From assembly GCF_038632915.1 (NCBI RefSeq), contig NZ_CP152050.1:3193001-3257000 (forward strand): 64,000 bases of DNA. The letters are read 5' to 3'. Below the pieces are notes generated by a model that was not told where the DNA came from, ran no database searches, and was given only the letters and a program-made list of their open reading frames with translations. The first letter of the stretch is position 1; every line of letters starts with the position of its first letter. Source of the stretch: Paenisporosarcina sp. FSL H8-0542 (GTDB taxonomy: Bacteria > Bacillota > Bacilli > Bacillales_A > Planococcaceae). Below, piece by piece: positions 52,583 to 62,803 of this stretch. Made by a program: the position numbers and the translations under genes.

Positions 52583-52611
52583 TTGAATAAAAATGCTTCA
52601 CAACTTATAAA
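52583..52611 (+). promoter_or_regulatory. artPQR promoter with ARG-box-like operator
   Basis: -35 TTGAAT (52583-52588), 17-bp spacer, -10 TATAAA (52606-52611). Overlapping it, TGAATAAAAATGC at 52584-52596 matches the ArgR/AhrC ARG box (TGAATAAAAATTC-like). Occupancy would block the promoter. The start codon is 56 bp downstream of the -10 box. Confidence 0.55.
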
Positions 52612-52666
52612 TATCGTGATAAACTCCATTTAACACAAAACTATATATTAACGGGAGTGATTATAC

Positions 52667-53452
52667 ATGATGAAAAAATGGAGTTTAATTGGAACACTTA
52701 CACTTGGAGCAATGCTTATGAGCGCGTGTGGAGACACCGCTTCGAATGATACAGGAAATGATACGGCAGGTTCTGGTGATAAAAAAGTATTGGAAATGGC
52801 TACATCTGCAGACTTCCCTCCTTTTGAATCACGAAATACAGCGGGTGAATTCGAAGGATTTGATATTGATTTGGCCAACTACATTGCAGACGAACTAGGA
52901 TATGAGCTTAAAATTAATGACATGAAGTTTGATGGTTTAATTGGCGCTTTGCAAAGCGATCGAATCGATATGGTACTATCCGGTATGTCTGCAACTGAGG
53001 ACCGTAAAAAAAATGTTGATTTTTCTACTGAATATAACCAATCTGGCGAAATGTTCGTTACATTAAAGGATTCGGATATTAAAACAATTGAAGATTTGGA
53101 AGGCAAGAAACTTGGTGTCCAACTTGGTACTATCCAAGAAGACGGCGCTAACAAAATCAAAAAAGATACAGTCGACTTTGAAATCAAAGCTGTCGATAGT
53201 GCCAACGTATTAATTCAGGAATTGTTGTCAAACCGAATTGATGTTGCTTACATGGATAAAGCGGTCGCTGAAGGATTTATTGCTGAACAGAATCTGGTTG
53301 GTTTTGACGACACTACGTCAAGCTCTCCAGGGATGGCAGTGGCTTTCCCTAAAGGAAGCGAACTGACTGAAAAAGTGAATGAGGTTCTAAAAGAAGCGGA
53401 AGAAAACGGAAAACTACAGGAATTAAAAGACAAGTGGTTGTCTGAAGAATAA
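52667..53452 (+). CDS. artP: Amino acid (probably arginine) ABC transporter substrate-binding lipoprotein
   Basis: A 261-residue SBP_bac_3 lipoprotein with signal LIGTLTLGAMLMSAC and lipidated Cys near residue 19-20, then a Thr/Gly/Asn-rich linker. Landmarks: TSADFPPFESRNTAGEFEGFDIDLANYIA, MVLSGMSATEDRKKNVDFS, LQELKDKWLS at the end. Length, the ARG-box in the promoter and the order with the next two genes fit Bacillus ArtP(YqiX). Glutamine or another basic/polar amino acid is possible. Confidence 0.82.
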   Translation: MMKKWSLIGTLTLGAMLMSACGDTASNDTGNDTAGSGDKKVLEMATSADFPPFESRNTAGEFEGFDIDLANYIADELGYELKINDMKFDGLIGALQSDRIDMVLSGMSATEDRKKNVDFSTEYNQSGEMFVTLKDSDIKTIEDLEGKKLGVQLGTIQEDGANKIKKDTVDFEIKAVDSANVLIQELLSNRIDVAYMDKAVAEGFIAEQNLVGFDDTTSSSPGMAVAFPKGSELTEKVNEVLKEAEENGKLQELKDKWLSEE

Positions 53453-53513
53453 AAAGTCAATAAAGACTTACTGAATCAAACAAAAAGAGAAAAATAGAAA
53501 TGAGGTGTAAGGC

Positions 53514-54179
53514 ATGAATTTGGACTTTACGCAAATCACGCCTTATATTCCTTTTATGTTAGAAGGAATTTGGGTAACGTTAAAATTTGTCGCCGTCGCA
53601 TTAATCGTTGGATTTATCCTCGGAACGATATTGGCATTGTTCAAAATTAGTCACATTAAGCCATTAAATTGGTTTGCTCGTGCGTATACTTCGATTTTCA
53701 GAGGAACGCCATTAATTCTACAGTTGATGACATTTTATTTTGCCGTCCCTCAACTGACAGGCTATGATATCTCTCCATTTTTATCAGCCGTTTTGGCTTT
53801 TGGATTGAATTCTGCTGCCTACATTTCTGAAATCATCCGTGCCGGTATTCAGGCAGTGGATCGAGGACAGACAGAAGCCGCTATGGCATTGGGTGTTCCA
53901 TACAGACAAATGATGAAAGACATTATTTTACCGCAAGCAATGAAAAACATTCTACCGGCACTCATGAATGAAGTCATCACTCTGACGAAAGAGTCCGCGC
54001 TTGTTTCAACGATTTCCGTATTGGATTTAATGCGTCGTGCACAAGTAGTTGGTGCGGATATTTACCGTAATTTCGAACCGCTGCTGTTCGTCGGCTTTAT
54101 CTATTGGATCATGGTCGTTGGTCTATCGACAATCGGTCGAATGATTGAAAGGAGGTTGAAGGTCAGTGATCAAAATTGA
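53514..54179 (+). CDS. artQ: Amino acid ABC transporter permease (ArtQ-like)
   Basis: A 221-residue permease with about five helices. Contains [20 protein letters not shown], the coupling-loop motif [22 protein letters not shown] and a C-terminal [15 protein letters not shown] precedes the ATG at 53514, 61 bp after artP. Its end overlaps the next gene by 14 bp. Confidence 0.85.
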   Translation: MNLDFTQITPYIPFMLEGIWVTLKFVAVALIVGFILGTILALFKISHIKPLNWFARAYTSIFRGTPLILQLMTFYFAVPQLTGYDISPFLSAVLAFGLNSAAYISEIIRAGIQAVDRGQTEAAMALGVPYRQMMKDIILPQAMKNILPALMNEVITLTKESALVSTISVLDLMRRAQVVGADIYRNFEPLLFVGFIYWIMVVGLSTIGRMIERRLKVSDQN

Positions 54180-54888
54180 GAAACTATCTAAAAAATTCGG
54201 CAACAACGAAGTACTGCATGATATTTCCACTGAGATTGCCAAAGGAGAAGTTGTTTCCATTATCGGACCTTCAGGCTCTGGAAAATCAACGTTTCTACGT
54301 TGCATGAATATGTTGGAAACACCAACGTCAGGTAAGATACTGATTGAAAACCAAGACCTAACCGATTCAAAAACGCCGATTCATAAGTTGAGACAACAAA
54401 TTGGCATGGTTTTTCAACACTTCCACTTGTTTCCTCACCTTACCGTTCTTGAGAATTTAACGTATGCACCAATGAAAGCTAAAGGCGTTAAAAAGCCAGA
54501 TGCTGAGGAAAAGGCACGACAACTGCTGAAAAAAGTAGGCTTATCCGAGAAAGAAAAGGCTTATCCAGGTAGTCTTTCAGGGGGTCAGAAACAACGTGTC
54601 GCTATCGCCCGTGCGCTTGCCATGGAACCTGAGCTCATGTTGTTCGATGAACCTACATCAGCTCTTGATCCAGAAATGGTGAAAGAAGTATTGGATGTCA
54701 TGAAAGATCTTGCCAAGTCTGGGATGACGATGGTCGTGGTCACACATGAAATGGGCTTTGCCCGCGAAGTTGCTGACCGCATTCTGTTCCTTGATCATGG
54801 TGTTTTACTAGAAGAAGGCAAACCAGCTGAATTTTTTACTCAGCCACAAACGGCGAGAGCAAAAGAATTTCTGGATAAGATCTTATAA
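54166..54888 (+). CDS. artR: Amino acid ABC transporter ATP-binding protein (ArtR-like)
   Basis: A 240-residue ATPase. Walker [10 protein letters not shown] (residues 36-44), Q-loop [12 protein letters not shown], signature LSGGQKQRV, Walker [16 protein letters not shown], switch His in VTHEMG. Starts at GTG 54166 with AAAGGAGG upstream, overlapping artQ. Energises uptake by ArtPQ. Confidence 0.88.
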   Translation: MIKIEKLSKKFGNNEVLHDISTEIAKGEVVSIIGPSGSGKSTFLRCMNMLETPTSGKILIENQDLTDSKTPIHKLRQQIGMVFQHFHLFPHLTVLENLTYAPMKAKGVKKPDAEEKARQLLKKVGLSEKEKAYPGSLSGGQKQRVAIARALAMEPELMLFDEPTSALDPEMVKEVLDVMKDLAKSGMTMVVVTHEMGFAREVADRILFLDHGVLLEEGKPAEFFTQPQTARAKEFLDKIL

Positions 54889-54910
54889 TTAATGATATTG
54901 AGTAAAACGC

Positions 54911-55036
54911 TTAATGGTCGGAAATTACTTGTGACTGGACAATAACGTCGGTTGAGTGGTCAAAAAATAAGACTGAATGGACAATAACCCGCTCCGACTG
55001 GTCGAAAACCTAAGCTGAATGGTCAAAATCTAAAAA
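54911..55036 (+). repeat. 21-bp phased intergenic repeat array, locus D
   Basis: Six units with TGGWC at 54915, 54936, 54957, 54978, 54999 and 55020, exactly 21 bp apart. Units read like TGAATGGACAATAACC or TGAGTGGTCAAAAAATAAG. The text differs from loci A-C but the 21-bp period is the same. Located between artR and the terminator shared with aceA. Confidence 0.85.
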
Positions 55037-55043
55037 TGCATGT

Positions 55044-55073
55044 AAAACCAGTAGGCATATGCTCTACTGGTTT
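55044..55073. terminator. Bidirectional intrinsic terminator
   Basis: 11-bp stem AAAACCAGTAG / CTACTGGTTTT, T-run on plus. It can end both artPQR and the convergent aceA. Confidence 0.8.
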
Positions 55074-55088
55074 TTTCTTGATATATTA

Positions 55089-56372
55089 TTAATCTTGTTG
55101 GAACTGCTCTGCTTCAGTAGAACCGGTTAACGCAGTCGTCGACGATGTGCCTCCTGAAATAACAAGCGATACCTCATCAAAGTAACCTGTTCCCACCTCG
55201 CGTTGGTGACGGGTAGCCGTGTAACCACTTTCTTCAGCCGCAAACTCAGCTTCCTGCAACTCAGAATAAGCAGCCATTCCCCGCTCCTTGTACCCTTTTG
55301 CTAGCTCAAACATCCCGTAATTCAGAACATGGAATCCAGCAAGTGTGACGAATTGAAATTTGTACCCCATCTTACCTAGCTCTTGCTGGAAGTTGGCAAT
55401 CGTTTCTTCATCCAATTTCTTTTTCCAGTTAAACGATGGCGAGCAGTTGTATGCCAGAAGTTTCCCGGGAAATTTATCGTGAATTGCTTCTGCAAACTTC
55501 CTTGCTTCATCCAAGTTTGGCTCGGACGTTTCGCACCAGATTAAGTCGGCATATGGAGCATACGCAAGTCCCCTAGCGATTGCCTGGTCAATTCCATCGT
55601 TTGTATGGTAAAAACCTTCCGGCGTCCGCTCACCCGTAATGAATGGATGATCATATGGATCCACATCACTCGTAATCAAATTTGCCGCATTCGCATCCGT
55701 CCGCGCAATGATAACCGTTGGAACACCCATCACGTCAGCAGCCAAACGGGCAGCAATGAGATTGCGGACGGCTGTTTGTGTTGGAAGTAATACTTTCCCA
55801 CCCAAGTGACCACATTTCTTTTCTGAGGATAATTGGTCTTCCAAATGCACACCACCGGCCCCAGCTTCGATCATTGATTTGGTCAACTCAAATACATTCA
55901 ATGTTCCGCCAAAACCTGCTTCCATATCCGCTACAATGGGGGCGTACCAATATGTATCGCCCTTTCCTTCAGCTTGCTGAATTTGATCAGCACGTTGTAA
56001 CGCCTGATTAATTCTTTTCACTACCTGAGGTACGCTGTTGCTCGGATATAAACTTTGATCGGGATACATGTGCCCAGAGAGATTGGCATCTGCAGCCACT
56101 TGCCAACCACTTAAGTAGATTGCCTTCAACCCCGCCTTTACCTGCTGCATCGCCTGGTTTCCTGTCAGCGCGCCTAGTGCATTGACGTAGTCCTCCGTAT
56201 TGACAAGCTCCCAGAGACGCTTAGCACCTAAAGTTGCAAGTGTCTGTTCAATGACGATGGACCCTCTTAACTTTACGACATCTTCCGTGCTATATGGTCG
56301 TTCCACTCCTTGCCAGCGGCTGGAACTCCAACTCTCCTTTAATTGGTCAGCTTGTTGTTTCCGGTTTATCAT
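55089..56372 (-). CDS. aceA: Isocitrate lyase
   Basis: A 427-residue enzyme that splits isocitrate to succinate and glyoxylate, first step of the glyoxylate shunt. Catalytic loop [11 protein letters not shown] near residue 186, [15 protein letters not shown] near 220, and [16 protein letters not shown] near 315, all diagnostic. The ATG at 56372 has AGGAGATT upstream; the frame extends to 56396 without better evidence. With glcB next door the shunt is complete for growth on acetate or fatty acids. Confidence 0.96.
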   Translation of the reverse strand: MINRKQQADQLKESWSSSRWQGVERPYSTEDVVKLRGSIVIEQTLATLGAKRLWELVNTEDYVNALGALTGNQAMQQVKAGLKAIYLSGWQVAADANLSGHMYPDQSLYPSNSVPQVVKRINQALQRADQIQQAEGKGDTYWYAPIVADMEAGFGGTLNVFELTKSMIEAGAGGVHLEDQLSSEKKCGHLGGKVLLPTQTAVRNLIAARLAADVMGVPTVIIARTDANAANLITSDVDPYDHPFITGERTPEGFYHTNDGIDQAIARGLAYAPYADLIWCETSEPNLDEARKFAEAIHDKFPGKLLAYNCSPSFNWKKKLDEETIANFQQELGKMGYKFQFVTLAGFHVLNYGMFELAKGYKERGMAAYSELQEAEFAAEESGYTATRHQREVGTGYFDEVSLVISGGTSSTTALTGSTEAEQFQQD

Positions 56373-56435
56373 GTCACAATCTCCTCTTTCATTCATTTTA
56401 TTATCAAATGGTTTTAAAACAGTTGACTGGAAAAA

Positions 56436-56594
56436 TTAGTCCAAATCTGCGCAACATTGAATCGACTCTTTGAAACTATCAAATTCCTGTCCGCAAGCGA
56501 GGCAAATATTCAATGGTTTTCTATCCATTTTGGATTGATACATAACAGTTGGTGTAATCTCGTTTGTATTGATATCCGGTTGATTTTCAAACAC
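56436..56594 (-). CDS. Small Cys-rich protein between aceA and glcB
   Basis: A 52-codon frame from GTG 56594 with GGAGGAAACC upstream. It has one CxxC (NICLACGQEFDSF) and a CC near the end (QCCADLD), a minimal zinc-ribbon-like pattern. The first half is polar and shows no helix signal. It lies 63 bp upstream of aceA and 15 bp after the glcB stop, so the three genes probably share transcription. Unknown function; a short regulator of the shunt enzymes is conceivable. Confidence 0.6.
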   Translation of the reverse strand: MFENQPDINTNEITPTVMYQSKMDRKPLNICLACGQEFDSFKESIQCCADLD

Positions 56595-56609
56595 GAGGTT
56601 TCCTCCTTT

Positions 56610-58799
56610 TCATTTTTCTTTACTCAAAAGTTTGCTATTTTCACTAGAATTTTGCGCTTTATATTGCAGTCTTCTGCGATGCAATATTGGCTCCGTATAC
56701 CCACTCGGCTGGTCTTTCCCGTCAAAAATAAGTTCACAAGCTGCTTGAAAAGCAATAGATACATCAAAATCAGCAGACATTGGATGATACATCGGGTCCT
56801 CCCCGTTTTGCTCATCTACTATTTTGGCCATTCGCTTTAAAGTCTCCAAAACTTGCTCTTTTGTACAAATTCCGTGTTGTAGCCAATTTGCCAAATGCTG
56901 ACTTGATATGCGCAATGTTGCACGGTCTTCCATCAATCCTACGTTATGAATGTCAGGCACTTTCGAACAGCCCACTCCCTGCTCCACCCAACGCACCACA
57001 TAGCCAAGCAGTCCTTGTGCATTGTTATCCAGTTCTTGTTGAATTGTATGTGATGACCATTCTTCCTTAGCTAAAGGAAGGGTTAAAATATCGGTCGTTC
57101 TGTCTTGAATCTCATGTTTCAGCCTATCTTGAACCTTCGTCACACAGACTTGGTGGTAATGTAGTGCATGCAAAGTTGCGGCTGTTGGAGAAGGTACCCA
57201 GGCCGTATTTCCTCCCGCTTCCAAATGACCGATTTTCAGCTCCATCATTTCCTTCATACGATCAGGCATCGCCCACATGCCTTTCCCGATTTGAGCGCGT
57301 CCCGGAAAACCACAAACCAATCCATTATCAACATTGGATTTCTCATATGACTGTAGCCATGATGAATATTTCATGTCATTTTTTTGAATGACGGGACCTG
57401 CGAGCATCGATGTATGGATTTCATCACCCGTTCGGTCCAAGAAGCCTGTATTAATAAAGACAATCCGTTCTTTTACTTCACGTATACAATTTTCAAGATT
57501 AAGAGAAGTTCTTCGCTCTTCATCCATCACGCCTATCTTTAACGTATAGCGTTCCATTCCCAGCAAATCTTCCACCTTATTAAACAGTTCATTTGCAAAG
57601 GCAACTTCAGCCGAGCCGTGCATTTTCGGCTTCACGATATAAACTGAACCTTGCTCGGAATTACGGAAACTCGCTGTTTTCAAAAGATCATGTTTTGCAA
57701 GTAAACTGGATATCACAGTATCGATTATTCCTTCCGGTACTTCCTGATTACGTTCATCAAGTACCATATTGGAAGTCATTAAGTGACCAACATTTCGTAC
57801 AATCATTAGGGAACGACCGCGTAACATTCGTTCTTCTCCAGTTGGCGTCAAGTACGAACGGTCGATGTTCAACTCCCTTACTACTTCTCGTTGCCCCTTT
57901 TTGAAAGTTGCTTTCAAAGTTCCTTTCATGAGACCAAGCCAATTTCGATACACGAGCACTTTGTCTTCCGCATCAACTGCCGCCACCGAATCTTCAAAAT
58001 CCATAATGGTCGATAAAGCCGATTCGATGAATAAATCCTTTACTCCTGCAGGGTCAGCCTTACCGATTGGATGCTGTCGATCGATTTGAATTTCCAAATG
58101 GAGACCATTGTTTCGCAGGAAAATGGATGACGGCAACGCTTTATCTCCCGTGAATCCAATAAATTTGGATGGATCCTGCAAAGCTGAATATTCGCTTCCC
58201 AAATCAACGATCAGTTGATTCTTTTCGATGCGATATCCAGTCGATTGCGTGTGAGATCCTTTTTCAAGAGGTATAATTTGGTCCAATAACTTACGGGCAT
58301 ACAAAACTACATGCTGTCCACGTAGTGGATTATACATAGTCCCTCGTTGTGCACCATTTTGTTCATCGACGACATCCGATCCGTATAGCGCATCATAAAG
58401 ACTTCCCCACCTCGCATTGGCCGCATTTATTGCATACCGGGCATTATTGACCGGTACGACAAGCTGAGGTCCCGCAAGCTTTGCAATCTCGTCATCAACT
58501 TGAGTTGTTGTAATCTGAAAAGGCTCTCCCCTTGGTTCCAAATAACCTATCTCTTTTAATAAAGCTTCATATTGCTCCCGATTCTCAAACCAATTGTGTT
58601 TGGTGTGCCAATCATTAATTTTTGCCTGCAACTGTTCTCGAACAGTCAACAGTATCCGATTGTTTGGAGCCATATCATGGATAAGCTGGCTGAATCCTTC
58701 CCAAAACCTGTCGCTTAAAACTTCACTCCCTGGCAATGCTTCCTCCTCAACAAACCGATAAAATTCATTCGCAATTTTTAAACGGTTACGCTCAATCAC
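56610..58799 (-). CDS. glcB: Malate synthase G
   Basis: A 729-residue enzyme that condenses glyoxylate and acetyl-CoA to malate. Landmarks: [19 protein letters not shown] near residue 255, [20 protein letters not shown] near 390, [31 protein letters not shown] and the C-terminal PADFDVS-like [13 protein letters not shown]. The long G isoform is distinct from the short A isoform. The start is most likely GTG 58799 (GGGAGGCGG upstream); the longer frame from 58880 has no site. Confidence 0.95.
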   Translation of the reverse strand: MIERNRLKIANEFYRFVEEEALPGSEVLSDRFWEGFSQLIHDMAPNNRILLTVREQLQAKINDWHTKHNWFENREQYEALLKEIGYLEPRGEPFQITTTQVDDEIAKLAGPQLVVPVNNARYAINAANARWGSLYDALYGSDVVDEQNGAQRGTMYNPLRGQHVVLYARKLLDQIIPLEKGSHTQSTGYRIEKNQLIVDLGSEYSALQDPSKFIGFTGDKALPSSIFLRNNGLHLEIQIDRQHPIGKADPAGVKDLFIESALSTIMDFEDSVAAVDAEDKVLVYRNWLGLMKGTLKATFKKGQREVVRELNIDRSYLTPTGEERMLRGRSLMIVRNVGHLMTSNMVLDERNQEVPEGIIDTVISSLLAKHDLLKTASFRNSEQGSVYIVKPKMHGSAEVAFANELFNKVEDLLGMERYTLKIGVMDEERRTSLNLENCIREVKERIVFINTGFLDRTGDEIHTSMLAGPVIQKNDMKYSSWLQSYEKSNVDNGLVCGFPGRAQIGKGMWAMPDRMKEMMELKIGHLEAGGNTAWVPSPTAATLHALHYHQVCVTKVQDRLKHEIQDRTTDILTLPLAKEEWSSHTIQQELDNNAQGLLGYVVRWVEQGVGCSKVPDIHNVGLMEDRATLRISSQHLANWLQHGICTKEQVLETLKRMAKIVDEQNGEDPMYHPMSADFDVSIAFQAACELIFDGKDQPSGYTEPILHRRRLQYKAQNSSENSKLLSKEK

Positions 58800-59152
58800 A
58801 TATCCGCCTCCCATTGTTATAGTACAGCTGATTTTTATTATTCTATTACATAACAAATACTTTCGTGCAGTCCTTTTCATCCTTTTTTATTAGTTAGTTA
58901 ATTTTATTCCTTTACAATTTGACGCTTTGACGTTTACTGATTTCACAGTGGTTTTAAAGTGAAACAAATCCCTTGCTTCAATAGTTTGCAGATGTTTCTT
59001 TTTATAAAAAACCGTGGGAATAATCGCTAAAGCGAGTCTATTCTTTATTGTGAATCCAACTAACAACAATACTTAGATGACATGCACCATACACCTAAAC
59101 CTATTATTTTCTATCACATAGATTATGTATAAAAACTAAAAGAGGCTTTGAT

Positions 59153-60442
59153 ATGAATAACACTAAACACGTAATAACGATATTGGGCAGTGCAGGCGGT
59201 GTAGCGAACGGGATACTATCAATTCTAGATACCTCCGTGCAGGATAAGCAGGATCCATTAAATGAAGTAGTGAATAATTGCTGTATTCATTTAATTGATC
59301 ATGAACAGAAAGAAGCATCTCACTTTGCTCTCTCTTATCCACACTTACAGGATAAATTTGAATATCATGAATTCAATTTGAGAGACACCGAGCAATTTAT
59401 GGCTCATTTAAGAAACACCCAGACATCTGTTGTCATTGACCTTTCTTGGGCGGATACAGTTGATATGTTGCACTGTTGTGATCAGCTCGGTGTAAGCTAT
59501 GTGAATACTGCATTGGAGAATACCATGATTGATGAGAACGAAGAATTATATGAAGGGTTTGGCTTGATTGAACGATTTAGGCATTTGGAAAAACATAAAA
59601 ATAAACTCCTGAACCACACAGCTATTATTAGTTCTGGTATGAATCCAGGTATCGTTCAGTGGATGGCTCTGGAACTTCTAAAGAAAGATTCATCAGAAAA
59701 TCAGCCAATCGGCTGTTACATCGTAGAGCATGACAACTCGTTTTATAAAAATCCTAAACTAGCCAAAAAGAATGTGATTTACACCACATGGTCAACCGAA
59801 TGTTTCCTCGACGAGGCTATTCTTAGCCATCCCATGTTCATAAAGCACCATAACCCCCTCTTCTTATATGAGAAAGTCTATGATCTTGAATTCAAGGTAA
59901 CGTTGGGAAAAAAACGATTTTGGGGCTGTTTAATGCCCCATGAAGAAGTTTGTTCACTTGGTAAGCTATATGATATGGAATTTGGATTCTTGTACAAGGT
60001 GAATGACCATACCACGAACTTGATTCGTGAAAATATAGAAGACGTGGATAAATTGTGGAATCATGAGATGAAGGTTCTCGACCCTCGAGACGCAGCATTA
60101 ACTGGCGAAGATTTAGTAGGTGTCTTGCTTGTTTATCCGGACAAAGAACGGTACATGTATAATGTATTGAACAATGAAGCCATCTTTTCTAAGTACAAAA
60201 CAAATGCAACTTATTTCCAAGTAGCCTGTGGAGTCTATGCCTCCCTAAGCGTGTTGCTCTTGGATCAAATACCTAAAGGAGCATATTATGTAGATGAATT
60301 AATATTGAATACCGAGAACAATTACGGAAAATATTTATCGCATTATATGACCGAGTTTATTACAGGAGAAAACAAACAGTCAGACGGCCTGTTACACCAA
60401 CGAATGCAAAACCTTCGAAAATCAAATACGGAAGACATTTGA
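59153..60442 (+). CDS. Homospermidine-synthase/saccharopine-dehydrogenase-like protein
   Basis: A 429-residue NAD(P)-dependent Rossmann protein. The N-terminus reads ITILGSAGGVANGILSIL (dinucleotide loop), then VVIDLSWADTVDMLHCC and SYVNTALENTM. SSGMNPGIVQWMAL near residue 160 and IVEHDNSFYKNP are as in bacterial homospermidine synthases. The C-terminal half has LTGEDLVGVLLVYPDKERYMYN. AAAGAGG precedes the ATG. It may make homospermidine or a related polyamine, or be a saccharopine-dehydrogenase relative; polyamine genes are not nearby. Stand-alone gene. Confidence 0.72.
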   Translation: MNNTKHVITILGSAGGVANGILSILDTSVQDKQDPLNEVVNNCCIHLIDHEQKEASHFALSYPHLQDKFEYHEFNLRDTEQFMAHLRNTQTSVVIDLSWADTVDMLHCCDQLGVSYVNTALENTMIDENEELYEGFGLIERFRHLEKHKNKLLNHTAIISSGMNPGIVQWMALELLKKDSSENQPIGCYIVEHDNSFYKNPKLAKKNVIYTTWSTECFLDEAILSHPMFIKHHNPLFLYEKVYDLEFKVTLGKKRFWGCLMPHEEVCSLGKLYDMEFGFLYKVNDHTTNLIRENIEDVDKLWNHEMKVLDPRDAALTGEDLVGVLLVYPDKERYMYNVLNNEAIFSKYKTNATYFQVACGVYASLSVLLLDQIPKGAYYVDELILNTENNYGKYLSHYMTEFITGENKQSDGLLHQRMQNLRKSNTEDI

Positions 60443-60579
60443 CCTCGCTTACTGTTCATTAATAAAATTTCTTACTCATTGAAAGAGCCCTTGCCTCCAA
60501 AAAGGGAAGGACGTCATTTCATGTATAATCATTTTCGTGACTAATCACCCTATTTTCTATAGTGAAATTTTGTCGTTAA

Positions 60580-60918
60580 TTATTTTATCTTCCGGAGTGT
60601 TAATAAATCCGTGTTAGAAATCACATCAATTTGATGATTGCCTTTTATGTAATAAACCGAGGAGCCTTCGCTTTCTCCTTTTTCCCACCCATTTACTTTT
60701 AGCACAAGTTCGTATGCTACCGGTATTCCATGCTCTTCGGATGCATGAGACCACTCGTACGTCTTACAATTTGTATTTTCTTCAATAAGTTCGGCATGTT
60801 TAGGTACAGGGAAGTTAAACAACTCTTTCGAAGAGTGATAGGCAAATACGGTTGTTGAATATAAACCAACCCCAATAAATACTAAGACGGCAAGCACCCA
60901 CCCAAAAATCTTCATCAT
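60580..60918 (-). CDS. Hypothetical protein with N-terminal membrane anchor
   Basis: A 112-residue protein. One N-terminal helix KIFGWVLAVLVFIGVGLYS, then an external globular part (VFAYHSSKELFNFPVPKHAEL, EENTNCKTYEWSHAS, EGSSVYYIKGNHQIDVIS). The start is one of two adjacent ATGs at 60918/60915, with GGAAGGGG upstream; the frame reaching 60990 has no site there. No family recognised. Confidence 0.65.
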   Translation of the reverse strand: MMKIFGWVLAVLVFIGVGLYSTTVFAYHSSKELFNFPVPKHAELIEENTNCKTYEWSHASEEHGIPVAYELVLKVNGWEKGESEGSSVYYIKGNHQIDVISNTDLLTLRKIK

Positions 60919-61069
60919 AAAGCTTTCCCCTTCCTCATTAAACACCCTCGAAAATTTGTAAATTATACCCATTATAATAACACACGACATATTGATTCGT
61001 TAGCATTATTTTACAATTACGAGGAAACCATGTTGGGAATATTTGATAAAGTTATCAATTTGACACAAA

Positions 61070-61101
61070 AAGATGGCTGAAAATAAATTTCCAGCCACCT
61101 T
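61070..61101 (-). terminator. Terminator-like hairpin downstream of the histidine kinase
   Basis: 10-nt arms AAGGTGGCTG / CAGCCAtCTT pair on the minus strand with one G-U, followed by TTTTTG. It is 199 bp past the kinase stop; the gap between shows no convincing gene. Confidence 0.6.
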
Positions 61102-61299
61102 AACTATATTTGATTCCTTATTCACGTATTTGTTTTATAAGGATTTTTCCATTCATCAAAAATGCATGATGTTGGGACTGCTCATCATTCAAATAAATTG
61201 GTATCAGACAAACTGTCATGCGCACACACCTAAGTATAAATGTGATGACTGGATCTTTAATTCCCCAGCTACCACTCTTTCCATATGTTACTGTTTTCT

Positions 61300-62562
61300 C
61301 TACGTCACCATTGGAAATTCAATCGTAAATATTGTGAAATTGCCGAGCTCACTCTCCACATGAATTTCCCCACCCATCCCTTTAATCAGACTGAACGATA
61401 CCATCATTCCTAGTCCTGTACCGTTGTCTTTCATCGTGAAATAAGGTTCGCCAAGACGATTGATTTGCTGTTGCGTCATGCCTTTTCCTTCATCACTTAT
61501 CGCGATGCGGACTTTAGGATATTCTACAACTGTATAAATTTCCAATTCCCCGCCTTTCTGCATGGATTCAATTCCATTTTTCACAATATTAATCAAGGAT
61601 TGTTCCAGTTTTTTTCGATCACCTGAAATATTGGCATGCCCACTTTGATCTGGGTGGTAAAAAATTTGGACATCCTGCATATTTGCCAAAGGTGTAAGAA
61701 TGTTCAAGACATTTTGAACCGCTTCATTTACGAAGACTTTTTCTACCTTATCTGGAACAGGTTTCGCAAAAGTCAAGTAATCATTAATAATATCCGATGC
61801 TCGATCGAGTTCCTGTAAAGCAGTACCGAGGTATTGTTTGATTTCTGGTGATCGTTCTTCATCATAGGATAATTGCAAAAATCCTTTGCAAGTTGTCAGC
61901 GGGTTTCTCACTTCATGGGAAATGCTCGCTGCAAGATGGCTGACTACCTCCAATTTCTCTGCTTTCATGAGCTTTTCCAACAGATCCGAGTTCATTCGGA
62001 TTACTTCAATTAGTAGAGTAACAATCACTGTTCCTAAAAAAGTGATGAAAAAAAACTGAAGCCACATATTCACACTCACGATTACATTGAAAAATAGGGA
62101 TACCACAATAAATGTGATGACCGTCGACAATAACACTAATGAACTGCTCGTCAATACCTTTTGCTCCAGCGTCATTTTCAGATAATAGCGGGAGACAAAA
62201 CTGACGGTAACCGCCAAAAGAGTGAACGTAATAATGGTTATATAAAACCCATCATTTACTCCCAACATAAAATAACGCGCTACAATCACGAATATGAGCA
62301 GTAAGAACCCATTTTTCGGCCCGCCATATAAAACACCTATAACGAATGGTATTCTCCTCAAATCCCAGATAAGACCATCCCCTACTGGAAAAGGAAATAA
62401 CATGCAAAGAAAAATGGAGAACAGGGAGAGAACCGTAAAGAGATTTTCTTTCATTTTTTCAATTCGATAAACGAACTTTAACAAATAAAACATTTGCAGT
62501 AATAATAATGGAAGAAGAATGAATAGAAAATTGATAAGTAAATCTTTCGTGATAATCTCCAT
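61300..62562 (-). CDS. Sensor histidine kinase (KinB-like)
   Basis: A 420-residue membrane kinase. Residues 1-190 hold about six helices of the 5TM-5TMR_LYT type (RRIPFVIGVLYGGPKNGFLLLI is a hallmark). HisKA domain with the phosphoaccepting His216 in SISHEVRNPLTTCKG, then HATPase motifs N (IINIVKNGIESM), G1 (ISDEGKGM) and G2 (NGTGLGMMVS). No PAS domain. Length and layout fit Bacillus KinB, which feeds Spo0A. No response regulator nearby, consistent with an orphan sporulation kinase. AGGATCGG precedes the ATG. Confidence 0.85.
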   Translation of the reverse strand: MEIITKDLLINFLFILLPLLLLQMFYLLKFVYRIEKMKENLFTVLSLFSIFLCMLFPFPVGDGLIWDLRRIPFVIGVLYGGPKNGFLLLIFVIVARYFMLGVNDGFYITIITFTLLAVTVSFVSRYYLKMTLEQKVLTSSSLVLLSTVITFIVVSLFFNVIVSVNMWLQFFFITFLGTVIVTLLIEVIRMNSDLLEKLMKAEKLEVVSHLAASISHEVRNPLTTCKGFLQLSYDEERSPEIKQYLGTALQELDRASDIINDYLTFAKPVPDKVEKVFVNEAVQNVLNILTPLANMQDVQIFYHPDQSGHANISGDRKKLEQSLINIVKNGIESMQKGGELEIYTVVEYPKVRIAISDEGKGMTQQQINRLGEPYFTMKDNGTGLGMMVSFSLIKGMGGEIHVESELGNFTIFTIEFPMVT

Positions 62563-62803
62563 TTATTCACCGATCCTTCTAATTATTTTGCTGCTATAAT
62601 ATTTGAATATTCTAACTTAGATTATCTAAAATTCCCTTGCTTAGCAATATTAATAATGATTTTCTTTCAATTCGTTTATTCTTTTTGAAAAAGAAATTAA
62701 ATCTTTTAGCAATACATTCCGACTCTCAAATGTTATAATATTCTAACTATTGTATTTTTTTAAATATAATTCAAATATTTTACATGAAAAGGGAATGAAC
62801 TTA

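Noticed and set aside
61073-61363. A 96-codon plus-strand frame opposite the end of the kinase gene
   Set aside because: Begins in the terminator hairpin, overlaps the kinase antisense and has no expression signals.
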